64,000 nucleotides of DNA from Peribacillus simplex NBRC 15720 = DSM 1321 (GTDB lineage Bacteria > Bacillota > Bacilli > Bacillales > DSM-1321). Below, one piece after another: positions 63,914 through 64,000 of the stretch. The translations under genes were made by a program, and so were the position numbers. The stretch lies in assembly GCF_002243645.1 (NCBI RefSeq), contig NZ_CP017704.1:2023501-2087500 (forward strand). The letters run 5' to 3'. The stretch's first letter is position 1; every line of letters starts with the position of its first letter. The notes beneath the pieces were generated by a model. It searched no databases. It saw nothing but the letters and a program-made list of their open reading frames with translations, and had not been told where the DNA came from.

Positions 63914-64000
63914 TTATTTAACGGCTCCATCTGCAATTCCTTTGATAATTTGCCTCTGAGCAAAAAAGTACGCAATGATGACTGGAATGATGGATAAAGT
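63914..64000 (-). CDS. C-terminus of a carbohydrate ABC permease (MalG type), cut by window edge
   Basis: The last 28 codons read in frame from the window edge to a TAA at 63916-63914. The protein end FFAQRQIIKGIADGAVK is the usual ending of MalG-type sugar permeases. It shows that an ABC importer lies immediately upstream of the LacI gene, in the same orientation. Confidence 0.85.
   Translation of the reverse strand, partial: TLSIIPVIIAYFFAQRQIIKGIADGAVK

Noticed and set aside
1..64000. CRISPR arrays, tRNA or rRNA genes, prophage or transposase genes
   Set aside because: Looked for on both strands; no regularly spaced repeats with spacers, cloverleaf or ribosomal sequence, integrase or transposase were found.

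Overview
The window looks like chromosomal DNA of a low-GC, spore-forming Bacillaceae bacterium, probably close to Bacillus or Peribacillus. This rests on the gene families (YdbS/YdbT, YflT, Qox, YfmQ, IolS), strong AGGAGG-type ribosome binding sites with frequent TTG/GTG starts, sigma-B, sigma-D and ECF promoter motifs, and S-box, T-box and preQ1 leaders. No rRNA, tRNA, CRISPR array, prophage or intact insertion sequence was seen. The genus is an inference.

Layout. 1-4.5 kb: a cut-off uridine-kinase-like gene, a frameshifted small gene, a DacC-type penicillin-binding protein and the ydbS-ydbT pair. 4.6-13.6 kb: a chemoreceptor, a sigma-B-type YflT protein, an M20 peptidase, a LysM/3D wall protein, ketopantoate reductase, a C4-dicarboxylate carrier and a succinate-semialdehyde-type dehydrogenase. 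13.6-22.2 kb (minus strand): an AI-2E transporter, a CoA-transferase with a LytTR regulator, amtB-glnK flanked by TnrA/GlnR boxes, and cstA with its small partner. 22.6-31.4 kb: a heterodimeric ABC exporter, a Fur-box region with an unrecognised structured RNA, a nitroreductase, decayed kinase and membrane-protein fragments, aspartokinase, queF under a preQ1 riboswitch, a DMT transporter and a small stress protein. 31.7-41.3 kb: YfmQ, the qoxABCD quinol oxidase operon, a candidate small RNA, HtrA, a lipoprotein and an XRE regulator. 41.4-46 kb: a decayed Bacillaceae repeat, flavohaemoglobin, a FapR-controlled FabH, and an NQO-type reductase with an HxlR regulator. 46.3-53.7 kb: a ribose-type ABC importer behind a SAM riboswitch, a TPR-dynamin GTPase and a small basic protein. 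53.9-58.7 kb: an isoleucine T-box with brnQ, iolS, an EamA transporter, rluF and a 21-bp tandem repeat. 58.8-64 kb (minus): a sugar-oxidation operon (isomerase, two Gfo/Idh/MocA dehydrogenases, a ThuA-like protein) with a LacI regulator and the end of a sugar ABC permease.

Working together. Carbon overflow and starvation genes (dctP, CoA-transferase, cstA) carry CcpA-type cre motifs, two of them on or just inside the start codon. Nitrogen supply (amtB-glnK), isoleucine supply (brnQ), queuosine synthesis (queF) and a SAM-linked importer each have a recognisable cis-regulator. The least explained items are the S-box-controlled sugar-type importer, the Fur-box structured RNA at 26.3-26.5 kb, the candidate small RNA at 37.1-37.3 kb and the TPR-dynamin GTPase.
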